Shown in pieces: positions 1-9,407 of a DNA stretch of 64,000 nucleotides. Both the position numbers and the translations under genes were made by a program. This stretch comes from Perkinsus olseni. Lineage: Eukaryota; Perkinsozoa; Perkinsida; Perkinsidae. The stretch spans positions 186,001-250,000 of the forward strand of contig JABANP010000015.1 in the NCBI GenBank assembly GCA_013115135.1, in the 5' to 3' direction. Position 1 is the first letter of the stretch, and the number at the start of each line of letters is the position of its first letter. The notes under the pieces are model-generated. The model saw nothing but the letters and a program-made list of their open reading frames with translations, was not told the DNA's origin and did not search any database.

Positions 1-442
1 TCTCCCAGCGGAAGCGTATCACAAGATTGCGAGCCAATCGGAACAGGATGGGGACTCTGGATCGTGTTGCCACCTCGCCAGACAGTCCAGTGAGGCTCCT
101 TAGGACCACAGATAAGTCCAGTTCACCGGCAGTAACATCCTCTACTAGGCCGAGATTGTACAGGGGACAGATCAACCCTAGCACTATGTCCTCCGCTCCG
201 TCGGCCAGACTCGCGTCTCGCCCTCTTGCCCGTATCCGATTGAACAAGCGGAAGACCTTCCCTCTAGTAGGGCCGACCAGCATTCGGTAGTGCTCGGATT
301 CTATGTCGTGGACCACTATAGCGTTCACATTATCACCGGTCGCCTCGTCGGCTGCGATGCTGCTGTAGAAGTACCCGGGGAAACTGGGGCCGTTACTGGA
401 GCTGCTGCAGTAGCTGTCTTGGGATTCAAGCGAGCCCGTCAT
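1..442 (-). CDS. Unrecognised protein, 5' part only (runs off left edge)
   Basis: An open frame runs on the minus strand from an ATG at 442-440 to the left edge, giving 147 residues with no stop. The start MTGSLESQDSYCSSSSNG is Ser-rich. It is followed by a more ordered part (YFYSSIAADEATGDNVNAI, then IESEHYRMLVGPTRGKVFRLF) and a basic segment. No signal peptide or membrane segment is visible and I recognise no family. The gene is divergent from RSPH9, whose ATG is at 606, so the 163 bases between them probably hold both promoters. An A/T-rich stretch (aaaaaatt type) lies just upstream of the ATG. The 3' end is outside the window, and introns beyond base 1 cannot be judged. Confidence 0.55.
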   Translation of the reverse strand, partial: MTGSLESQDSYCSSSSNGPSFPGYFYSSIAADEATGDNVNAIVVHDIESEHYRMLVGPTRGKVFRLFNRIRARGRDASLADGAEDIVLGLICPLYNLGLVEDVTAGELDLSVVLRSLTGLSGEVATRSRVPILFRLARNLVIRFRWE

Positions 443-605
443 ACAAGATAAAAAATTGAGGTGTTTTGTAGGTGGTTATGACAGGGGCTGCGAAGGCGAT
501 TATGTGCTGCGTGAAAAATTCCGAAAAGGTATCGTTTTACCACGAACGTTTTGCGCTCTGCCATTCCAGCGCACTTTGCGAACAACTCAGTGAAGAAATT
601 TCTCA

Positions 606-1884
606 ATGGACGCTCACACCTTCGATGTCGCCCTGAAGTTCTGCGGAGGGCAGGGGTCCACTCTGAGCCCACAGGAAATCCTCACCATCAGGGCTGGGCT
701 CGACCAGTTGAAATGCGACGCTAAATTTGACAAGGTCGGAGCTGCTGTTGTCCCCGTGGTCCCAAGCACCTCCCTTTCTCCTCTCTCTAGGTATACTTCT
801 GGGGGCGCATAGCAGGCATCAAAGGCAGCTACTACATCGCTTATGGGCTGAGGTCGTGCTCGGATGCCCTCCCTAAGAAGGAGTTCTATTTCAGCACTTC
901 TACTGCCTCTGGTAGAGCCAAGCTGGTTGCGTAGTAGACCTATATTGGGTGTTCTCAGATTTCGTAGAACTGCCAGAGCTGGTGGAGTCCGAGGAGGACA
1001 TTGTCAAGTCGCTGGTGGACCAGACCCAACCCTTCATAGGTGTCCCATCGAAGTAGTAATGGTAGTTGCTGGATCGGCGACTTTCCTGTTGGTAGCAGCC
1101 GCAGTAGTTCTATTCTTGCCGGGTGAACCGTACTCAGAACGTCTACACTTGCCAGGCTCGTCGCCACTGAGAAACTACCTAAGGGAGCTGAAGACGAGGA
1201 GAAGGAGAACGCCCCCACCCCATTGAAAGTACCGTCCCTCGTTACTGGCCCTACCCGACCTCTCTCCACAAGGTTACTGACCTACAGCGTTTGGCCCTAG
1301 CTGTGCCGCATATCGACGCTGAGACGTCGGTGGTACCAGCTGGAGCCCACTGTGTTAGCGACTCCTTTAAAGTAAAGGAGAGCGTCGCCTTCAGAGGTAA
1401 TTAATCCTCAGTGGGCACACCTGATGGCAGCGCCTGTCGGTTCATTGTCGGTCCTTCGATCCAGGATTGAGCTTCGTGGATGCGGGCTCGATCGCCTCCT
1501 TCCGTCACTTCCGTCCCTCCTCCGATGCATCTGCCCTCCGCGCCTTGGTAGTATAAGATTGGTAGCGGAGCGGAGCATTCGACAGGTCTCTTCGCAGGTC
1601 TCGGATGATGCTGCGTTCATGACATCGTCCAACTTCCTGGATACTCTGGAAGAGGATTTCCCCAAGGGCTCAGCGTGGGTGCTACGACCCAATGTCCAGC
1701 CGCTGCAGGTGGGGCAATCACCACCGTATCACCGTCGTCTACCCTCTGGCCTTAGGGTGCGACCTTGCTGAGGAGCCTGGTATGGCCTGGTTACACGGCC
1801 TTCCACGTACCTGCCACGACCCTGTATGGAGGTGTCTACTTAGGTGACGGCCTGAGAAATTCGGACCTGCCCTTCATGCTCTAG
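606..1884 (+). CDS. RSPH9: Radial spoke head protein 9 (RSPH9)
   Basis: RSPH9 is a subunit of the radial spoke head of motile 9+2 axonemes. I placed exons at 606-734, 791-911, 959-about 1040, about 1138-1228, 1273-1396, 1465-1547, 1598-1708 and 1756-1884; the join between about 1040 and 1138 is unresolved. The spliced protein begins MDAHTFDVALKFCGGQGSTL. It then has KVYFWGRIAGIKGSYYIAYG, matching the family's VLFWGRI..DYYIA block, followed by an acidic insert containing EDEEKEN. Near the C terminus it has FLDTLEEDFPKGSAWVL and LVWPGYTAFHVP, and it ends SDLPFML, as RSPH9 proteins do. The introns are 44-68 nt. Length is close to the family norm (about 270 residues). This indicates a cell with a motile flagellum. 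Confidence 0.93.
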
Positions 1885-1892
1885 TCTGCTGC

Positions 1893-3120
1893 ATGGTCCC
1901 AGTGGTGAGGTGTAAGGCAAGCCCGCTTGGAGTTGCGTTTCGGGAGGGTGGTTGGCGTCCGACGATCTGTGTAGGTTTGCTCTTTCTGCTGCTCCGGCTG
2001 CCCCTCCTGTTTTCCCCGGGCAATGTCTAATGCCGCTACCCATGACGTACTATCCACGAGAACACTGCTAAGTTTAGCAAACCTGTTGAAGCGAAGCCGA
2101 CATCAAGGAGTGCCGCTGGAGGTCTCTATCAGTATCTGGGAGTATCTACGCCCGTCTATCAGAGGCTTCCAGTCTAGACCGGTCCTATGATGTCGAAACA
2201 GAGGATGGCAACATCTATCCGGTGTACACTCGGCTGGACAGAGGCCTGCCTTCCTGCCAGCTGCTGTGGGTTGCCTTCCCTTCTGATCAATACGTACTCG
2301 AGAGTCTCTCGCTAGGTGGTCGCCGGAGCCAGCTGGCGGAGATCTCTTTGCCCTACGTCCACAATTCAATATGTGCTACTATGAGGAACCATCGTCCTTG
2401 CATAACATTTGTATTCAATTCACTGGTCACTCAGGTGACGGGCTGGTCCGTCAGTGAGGATTCGCCTCGAGACAGTCTGCCTCTTGCTGTCGTCAAGAGC
2501 TCTGGCACGCCTGTGGATCTGCTGGTAGAGCTCACCACTGCAGCTCCCTTCTCCGATGCTTTCTATGGCATCGCGCCCGGCCTGGGGTTCTCGGACAACC
2601 TTCTCATCCGAATGTCCCGTATGTCGGGCATGTGGATGTGCGAGTCTCTCTGCACAGTGCCTGAGCTCATACAGGGCTTTGCCGTCTTAGAGTCGGAGAT
2701 CTTCATATCAGTTGGAGTTGAGGAGCCCACCGGCGGTGGTGACGAGCAGACCGTGCTGCAGCGCCGAGAGGGGCAAGGTTGGGAGACTCTCCTTATCATA
2801 CCCAGACAGTGTACTTCAATGGACATCGACTTTAAACGTAAATGGATTTACATTCTCGGAGGGTCTCCCGATAAAAGCCCAATTGGCGCCTCTGGATCTA
2901 CTCGCCCGACTCGAGGGCTGTCCTCTACCAATTTGATTTGCCTATGGTTGGCGCTGCTCGAGGGGGCACTGGTATAGCCGCTAATGCGGCCAACATCACC
3001 CCAGAGAGGATATTCTTGAGGCCTGATGGTGGCCTGTGGATAACCCGAATCTTGCAGCCTGACCCGCACCTGCTGGACTTCGACCATCGGATAGAAGTGT
3101 GGCACCCTATTGTGGACTGA
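1893..3120 (+). CDS. Unrecognised spliced protein
   Basis: Coding sequence is clear from about 2110 to about 2840 in one frame (for example IYPVYTRLDRGLPSCQLLWV, ending near MDIDFKRKWIYILGG). It continues in another frame from about 2877 to the TGA at 3118-3120 (LWIYSPDSRAVLYQFDLP, then PERIFLRPDGGLWITRI). The frame change near 2840-2880 has no splice pair that fits well, so it may be a base error. The start is uncertain: an ATG at 1893, only 8 bases after the RSPH9 stop, opens a short frame with a hydrophobic run (ICVGLLFLLLRLPLLF) that would suit a signal peptide exon. The WIYxxG-type repeats and alternating hydrophobic pattern suggest a beta-propeller, but this is a guess. No family recognised. 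Confidence 0.5.
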
Positions 3121-3484
3121 AGTAGCGGCAGTAGTGTTCTCGTGTGAACTAGAATATTAATGATTGTCTTTCTTGCGTAGTGCATGCTGCTCAGCTTGAT
3201 ATTCTCTGGTCCTCCTCCTCGTCGTCGTCGTGAGCTGTACACTGTATTGGTATAAGTATGACCACCACTCAGCTGTTGGCTCTAGCAGGACCTGCATAGC
3301 ACTCCTTCGGCCATATCACTTAATAACAATAACAATGAAGCTCTATGCAACTCCATCTGTTGTGTTCCAACGTCTCGAATAACGGATAGGGATGACCATC
3401 CGACGGGGAGTAGCTAGGGAGGCTGTGCACCAAGAGTCCAGTACTAGCGCAAGAGCGTGCTGTTCAGGCCTGTCAGCGTCCTGT
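3121..3484. other. Intergenic, no gene seen
   Basis: This stretch between the unknown gene and the first Nudix gene holds no supported coding frame. It has a small A-rich patch (taataacaataacaatgaag) around 3320-3340 and a pyrimidine-rich cctcctcctcgtcgtcgtcg run near 3210-3230. Confidence 0.5.
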
Positions 3485-4422
3485 ATGCCTACCATCACCG
3501 TATCACAGCTTGCAGCCCGACTGTCGCAGGAGGAACCCTTCCTGAGTGCCGCTGTAACGCCTGTGAAGTCCAGAGCGATGGTAGGGTGTATCGTCAGACC
3601 AGGGTCAGAGCCTGGACAGTCGGCCGAGATGCTGACCATACTCCGGGCCATTCGTGAAGGGGATCCGTGGTCGGGTCAGACGGCCTTCCCTGGTGGCCGC
3701 TGTGAGATCGAGGACGACGGTGATGATTTGGCAACGGTAATACGGGAAGTGAGGGAAGAAGTAGGAATCAACTTGGCCGATGAGACGCACTACAGGTTGC
3801 TAGGGCGGGTCAGCGATATAGAGATCTACCGCCGGGGGAGGATCCACATGGTCATTGGCTGCCTGGTCTTCGAGCAGCTAGCACCCGACTCTCTTAACCT
3901 GGACCCTCGTGAAGTCTCGGCCAGCGGTTGGGTGCCGCTTTCCTTTGATCGGCTATGCTACTAGTGATGACCTCCATAATACCTACTGGACCGTCCCCAG
4001 GGGTTGGGGGCTTGCCGTCCTATCTTCATGGCTATCTTGAGCTCATCGGTCTGAATCGTGTGGCCCTGGCGACCCTCCCTATCGTCATGAGGGACCCGGT
4101 CAAGGCTAGACCTGATGTTTCTGTGGATGATCTCAGTCTGTGGGGCATAACGCTACAGTTCTCTACGATGATAGCCCGTGCTGGTAGCCCCCTGAGGCTG
4201 TACCGCAAGCTGCCCATCCTCGGCGTGAGAATCCCACGCAAGTTCAACTCGATATTCCATGACCTCCTCGTTGCGCTGTACCACTCGACGTATAACCGAC
4301 GAGGGCTGCGTGATGGCTCGGCTATGCATCTGTCTTATTTTTGCTTCTTCCACGGCGTCCTTGCCTGCCTTATCGCCGCTGCCGCTGGTGCCGCCTACAT
4401 AGGCCTGCGCAGTCGCCTCTGA
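3485..4422 (+). CDS. Nudix hydrolase with C-terminal membrane anchor, copy 1 (frame-broken)
   Basis: This is a Nudix pyrophosphohydrolase paralogous to the intact copy just downstream. The start is set at the ATG at 3485 because similarity to copy 2 begins there (MPTITVSQL against MPALTIPQI). The Nudix box spans FPGGRCEIEDDGDDLA plus REVREEVGI, with the catalytic REVREE helix intact and WSGQTAFPGG before it, like CoA-type and fungal Nudix enzymes. After GWVPLS the frame breaks near 3950-3965, resumes in a second frame (DDLHNTYWTVPRG, matching DVKEVKWSIPRD in copy 2), and breaks again near 4010-4025 before YLHGYLELIGLNRV. The C terminus is a hydrophobic Ala-rich anchor ending GLRSRL. Either two one-base assembly errors or a decaying gene; copy 2 has no intron here. 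Confidence 0.75.
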
Positions 4423-4634
4423 CCGCTCCATGGATATCCTTTGTACTATTGTTTCTGGACGCTACACTTAGCTGAGTTTTCTTACACCCCAACGGCACTC
4501 CTCCACGCAGGTGACAGTCCATCGACTGGGGTCTCCGTGATGGCGCCCGAATGGTCCGTCTGTTCGCGAGCGAGGAGCGGCGTCACGTTTTGTGTCTCGT
4601 CAGTTTTTCACCACTGTTAATTTCACGTCGTCGA

Positions 4635-5561
4635 ATGCCTGCCCTCACCATACCCCAGATAACTGCCAGGCTAGCTCGCCAATCGCCCGTCCTCAGCGCG
4701 GCTAAGGTAGCGGTGAAGTCCCGGGCAATGGTGGCCTGTATAGTACGCCCGGGCCCTCAACCGCGAGATCCTGCTGAGATGCTACTTATACGCCGGGCTG
4801 CTCGTGAAGGTGACCCCTGGTCGGGCCAGACTGCTTTCCCCGGCGGACGCTGTGACGTGGAAGACGGCGCCTGTGACTTCACCACTGTCTGTCGAGAGGT
4901 TCGGGAGGAGCTGGGAGTCGACCTCACGAACAGGAAGCACTACAGATACCTTGGCCGAGTCAGCGACATGGAGACCTTCAAATCCCGCAGGGTTAATATG
5001 GTCATTGGCTGCTTCGTCTACGAGCAACTGGTCCCCCAGGCCTTCACGTTGGCAGTAGAGGAAGTTGCTGCCTGTGGGTGGGTCCCTCTCACAGCAGTCG
5101 CCTGCGCTAGGGAAGAGGACGTGAAGGAAGTTAAGTGGAGCATCCCAAGGGACACGAGCATGTATTGGTATCTGCACCTGCTCGGCTTGACTGAGCTCAC
5201 ACTGCCATCGCTTGTAGTTTGCTTGAGAGATGCCACCAAAATCCGGCCCGAGGTCGACGTGGACGCCCTGAGCCTATGGGGAATGACTTTGTGTTTTTCC
5301 GAGATGCTTACGATGGACCCCTCAACTGGCTTAACTCCCTACAGGTCCCTCCCGATCGTAGGGTGTAAGATACCCCACATGTTCAACTCGGCCCTCCATG
5401 ATATGGTCTACACTCTGTATGTAGCGGCATGGCGGAAGGCCCTCACTCGGCACGCCTCGGGTGTCGTTCTATGGTACCTGCCATTTTTACACTGCCTCTG
5501 TGCAGCAGCAGCAGCCGGTGCTGCTGGTATAGGATACTTGGCAATTCGTAGTAAACTTTAA
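4635..5561 (+). CDS. Nudix hydrolase with C-terminal membrane anchor, copy 2
   Basis: The gene is uninterrupted, without introns, and codes for about 308 residues from the ATG at 4635 (MPALTIPQITARLA). The frame is open upstream to about 4551, but similarity to copy 1 starts at this Met. GDPWSGQTAFPGGRCDVEDG is followed by CREVREELGVDL: the Nudix box with catalytic Glu residues. This resembles the CoA-pyrophosphatase and fungal Nudix type, but the substrate cannot be told. The second half (residues about 165-275) has no domain I know and is shared only with copy 1. The last 30 residues, VVLWYLPFLHCLCAAAAAGA and a short basic tail ending RSKL, form a tail anchor, so the enzyme probably faces the cytosol from a membrane. 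Confidence 0.85.
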   Translation: MPALTIPQITARLARQSPVLSAAKVAVKSRAMVACIVRPGPQPRDPAEMLLIRRAAREGDPWSGQTAFPGGRCDVEDGACDFTTVCREVREELGVDLTNRKHYRYLGRVSDMETFKSRRVNMVIGCFVYEQLVPQAFTLAVEEVAACGWVPLTAVACAREEDVKEVKWSIPRDTSMYWYLHLLGLTELTLPSLVVCLRDATKIRPEVDVDALSLWGMTLCFSEMLTMDPSTGLTPYRSLPIVGCKIPHMFNSALHDMVYTLYVAAWRKALTRHASGVVLWYLPFLHCLCAAAAAGAAGIGYLAIRSKL

Positions 5562-5742
5562 TGACCTCTCCCCTACACCTCTAGTGTAGTGTTTAGTGAG
5601 TCAGTGGGCGGAGGCATGGCAGCTGTTGTCCCTCAGCATCCGAAGTCCCGTATTAGTAGGTGCGATATCGTAGTACGGCTGGGAGCAACGGGCCCGACAG
5701 TTACTGTGGGAGGGTCGCCTTTTCAGCTCGAATTTGCGTTTC

Positions 5743-8700
5743 ATGTGCGACTTTGATTCCTGTCTGGCTGAGGTTGACCTCCTCGGTGGCGCCTCGAGTG
5801 GTGCGGCGGTTGGCTTGATGGACCTGAAAGCTGTTGGTAGGAGGAAACGGCCGCGTCGGGAACTGAAGCCATCAACACTAGAAACTACTAGGGAGCTAGA
5901 CGACTACAACAAGCAGCTCTTCGGAGGTTGGGCCAGCAGCCGAGCAGAAGCTCCTGTCTTGACGGGGCGCTTCGACTGCCAGTATACAGCGCAAGTGACG
6001 CAGAAGAGGAAGCGGTATCAAGAGGGCGTCCTAGTACTTTGCGGAGCCGGCGTTAGCCTGTGTACCCCTGAGGACGATGAGGTGGTCGACAGCGCCATCT
6101 GGAGCTACACACTGAGGCGAGATTGGAACAAGGCCCAGGCCCAGTCAGCTACACTGGAGATGCTACTGCAACGCCACATTGCTCGGGTGCAGTTCGGGTC
6201 GGGTGAAGGCGGCCTCATCCAGGGTACTGGCTGCGTGGCGGCAGGCTGCCAGGGCGGGCCGGAGGGGCTGTCTAGAGGTAGTGTGAATGTGGGGGTGGTG
6301 AGCGCTGATATGTTCCGCTCGGCTGCGGCCATCGAAAGCCGTGCTTTTGGTGGCCTCTGCCGGCCTCCCATCGGCACCCCCGATGCTGAGGACGGCGAGT
6401 TCGAGGCTATACTGAGGGAAGCTCAGGCCCGAACGAAGCACAGCGATGATGGAGACGGTCCGTTGCTACTGAAGTCCAGCAAGGCTCCACTCCAGGCTCC
6501 TAGCAGGTCGAGCCCTATCAGGGAAATCCGGGAAGACGTTACCGTTGCGTCGACCTTTCCTCCCTATCGCCCTCCGATTACGCCCTTCGACCTCCTCGAC
6601 CTGGACTTCGTAATCCCATGCAAGTCTGGCGATGCTGCCAGCGCAGTTGACGCCTCTCCAGTCGCCGTATCGATGCACAGCTACGCCCTCTTGTGGCTGG
6701 ACACCATCTACAGAGCGCTTTACCAAGGCGTGCGGGACCTGGCCACGGGGTTGCGCCCGACGAGATCAGCTGCTCCTCGGTTCAAGGCATGTCCTTTGGG
6801 CTCGACATGTAAGCTGAAGATGACCGACAAAGGGGAGGCGAGGCTGTACTTTCCCGGGTACTCCAAGGGGGCGACCAGGAAGGGGCGCGGTGGATCGAAG
6901 CTCTTCTTCAAGCCGTCTACTGTACGAGATAGGGAGACTCGTATTGAGACACCGGACATATTTGTGTTTCTGGTGAGGGGCACTTGGGTGGTCTATGCCA
7001 GTGCATGGCGAGGCCTCAACCCGCAGGGGCTGCTGCAGGTTAGGCCGCTCACTGAAGCGACCAAGGAGGTTCCAGGAGGAGCTGGTGGTAGGGTCGACTC
7101 TGGCCTGTAGCAAACTGCATTGCCTCGAGGGAGTCGGACAGAGGCTACAGTACTTACAAACTATACGGGAGGTTCTCTCCGCCAAAGGCGACGATGGCAG
7201 CAGCGATGATAGTGAAGGGAGATCTGTTCAATGCTGGCTCGGGAGCTCGAGCGTCCCTCGACCCCAGGGCTATCTGCTGCACCAGTCTGTGCCTCTTCCG
7301 TGGCAAAGGTAGCAGCCCTAGCCACCGACTGCTCGGCCGTGCTCTCAGCCTGCCTGCCGCTGTCGACCTCGATGACTGTATGGCAGCCACAATGACGTTG
7401 TTCCCGGGTCTCAACTCCGAGCAAGTAGCGGTACTTGAGCAGGTGAGGGCGTGGTTCTCGGACAGCTCAGCTGAGCCCCTCATCATGGTCCAAGGCGTCT
7501 ACGGCTCCGGCAAGACCACAGTGTTAGCGGCAGTGATGGCACTCCTCTATGAGATACTCGTGGCTTCCTGCGGCCCCGTCGTGCCGGTGGCCCACCGTAG
7601 GGTCGGCCTCTTGTCCCTAACGAACGTCGCTGTTGATAACGTCCTTCTCAAGCTCAAGTCGAAAGGCCTCCAAGATTTCGTCCGCTTGGGTGTCTATGAT
7701 CGGATTGCTGTTGGCATTCGGGATGAGTACTTCGCCAGGACGCAGAGCCGGGTTCAGAAGGAGGGTCCCCCTGGCCTTTCAGTGCTAGAGTGGAAGGCGA
7801 GGGCGGTTGTGGCCGCGACACTGGCGTCAGCAGCCGACTTGGCCTCGACTGTCAGGTTCATGGAGGAACGAGGCTCGGTCGTATGGTGTGGCCTGTTCAG
7901 ATACCGTGCCCATTCGTTGTGATTGACGAGTGCAGCCAAGTGACGGAGCCCACTCTGATGCTGCCGTTGATGAGGAGCCTACGCCCGGTCCGTATGCTCA
8001 TGTTTGGCGATCCAAGGCAGTTGCCGCCTCCACCGGATGACTGCCCGATCAAGGCCCCTACTGGGTCAACGTCAGTGATGAAGCTGATAGCGGAGAGGTA
8101 GGGTGTCGCCGGGCTAGACAACCTCGGAGGTCTTGCTGCACCCTAGGCATGCAGCCCATCCTGAAGGGAAGCTCATGCGCAGCCTTCAGCTCAGGACGCA
8201 GTATCGCTGCCACCCTGATATCTCTGCGATCTGCTCAACCCTATTCTATGATGGACAGGTGCTACTGCCCTTCGTAGGGACACCCACGCCTTGGCCGTCA
8301 TCATCAGGTGACCACGCAATACACCCCTCCAGCGGCGGGGGCTCCCCTCTCTGGCATGCCAGCCGTGATAGCTCTACAGCACACCAGCAGCTCACCTCCT
8401 CAGCGCAGAGGTGGGCTGCCGTGGACGGGCGATGGAGGGGCTTGGGTGGCCGTAGGTGACTCGCTTTACCATCCTGGAGAGGCGGACCTCGTAGCTAGCC
8501 TGGTTCAACGCCTCTATCGTCGCACCCAGGACATCAGCGTCATCTGCATGTATAAGGCAATGGTGCAGGAGGTCAAGGATAGGGTGGGGTCTCTCAGCTC
8601 TGACCGCTCTGCGGCCGAGGCTGGTCATCTCTTCGTCGCTCGCATCGTCTGTAAATTGTCTGCTGGGATGCTTGGCGGAACCGCTCTGTAGATCACGCAG

Positions 8701-9012
8701 CCCGTCACCGTGGCCACCGTGGACAGCTTCCAAGGCTCCGAGGCGAGCATTGTTATTGTGGTGCTGACCTACCAGAGGTCCCCCGGCGGTTGCTTTGGTA
8801 TTAGTCCCTCTAGCATCCCCTCTGCATCTGAGGTTTGAGCAGGCACCTTCATCTCGGACCCTCAGCGAGCCAATGTAGCCATCTCTCGCGCCAGAGATCA
8901 CCTTGTGGTCGTCGGTCACGAGACGGCCTTCCATCGCAGTTCGACCCGCGTATGGCCCTTCGTGAAGGAGCGAGCTCAGATTGTGTCATCGCCCGCTGAT
9001 TTCAAATTTTAG
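5743..9012 (+). CDS. ZGRF1-like superfamily-1 helicase
   Basis: This is a multi-exon gene for a UPF1-class SF1 helicase. Near residue 80 the protein has the ZGRF1 N-terminal (DUF2439) signature: GRFDCQYTAQVTQKRKRYQE, then GVLVLC. The helicase core follows: LNSEQVAVLEQV (Q motif region), Walker A GVYGSGKTT at about 7495, LTNVAVDNVLLKL, motif II VVIDECSQVTEP at about 7915 with GDPRQLPP after it, motif IV LRTQYRCHPDIS at about 8185, VICMYKAMVQEV, and motifs V/VI VDSFQGSEASIVIV and ANVAISRARDHLVVVGH. One intron is certain (7851-7900). Others fall near 7085-7115, 8098-8130, 8310, 8600-8700 and 8785-8835. Stop TAG at 9010-9012. An ATG at 5616 could start an extra 5' exon. Human ZGRF1 acts in crosslink repair and recombination; the same role here is inference. 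Confidence 0.82.
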
Positions 9013-9407
9013 TCCTTCAACTTTAGCGTTCCTATTCTCTCACGGCATGTTGATGGTGGGATAGTTCTACTCGAGAGCTGCCGGGCGTTGGGTTCATGGC
9101 CCTCCACTTGGAGATGAGTTCTCAGTTGACCGCTATATGACGGGCCAGCCACAGCCCCAAGGTGCCCGGGCATCGGCGCGACCCTCAGTATCTTCTGCGG
9201 ACCACGAGGTACTCCTACGACAAGGTGATGCGCTAGTGATTGGACTCCCTCCAGGTTGGGTCCCTGAGGGGTGAGGGAGTATCTCACAATATCCGACACG
9301 CCTCGTTCACTTGCAAGACGATATCGTCCGGCTCAGTTGGGGGATCCTAATACCAGTGCCACCCTCGTCAAAGGTAGCACTGAGCTGCTACCACCGGCGA
9401 CAACGAC

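Noticed and set aside
1408..1771. Overlapping frames on both strands inside RSPH9
   Set aside because: The spliced RSPH9 model uses a different frame (SIASFRHFRPSSDAS) with matching family residues.
8392..8934. Minus-strand frame of 180 codons
   Set aside because: It is antisense to helicase motifs IV-VI, which are clear on the plus strand.
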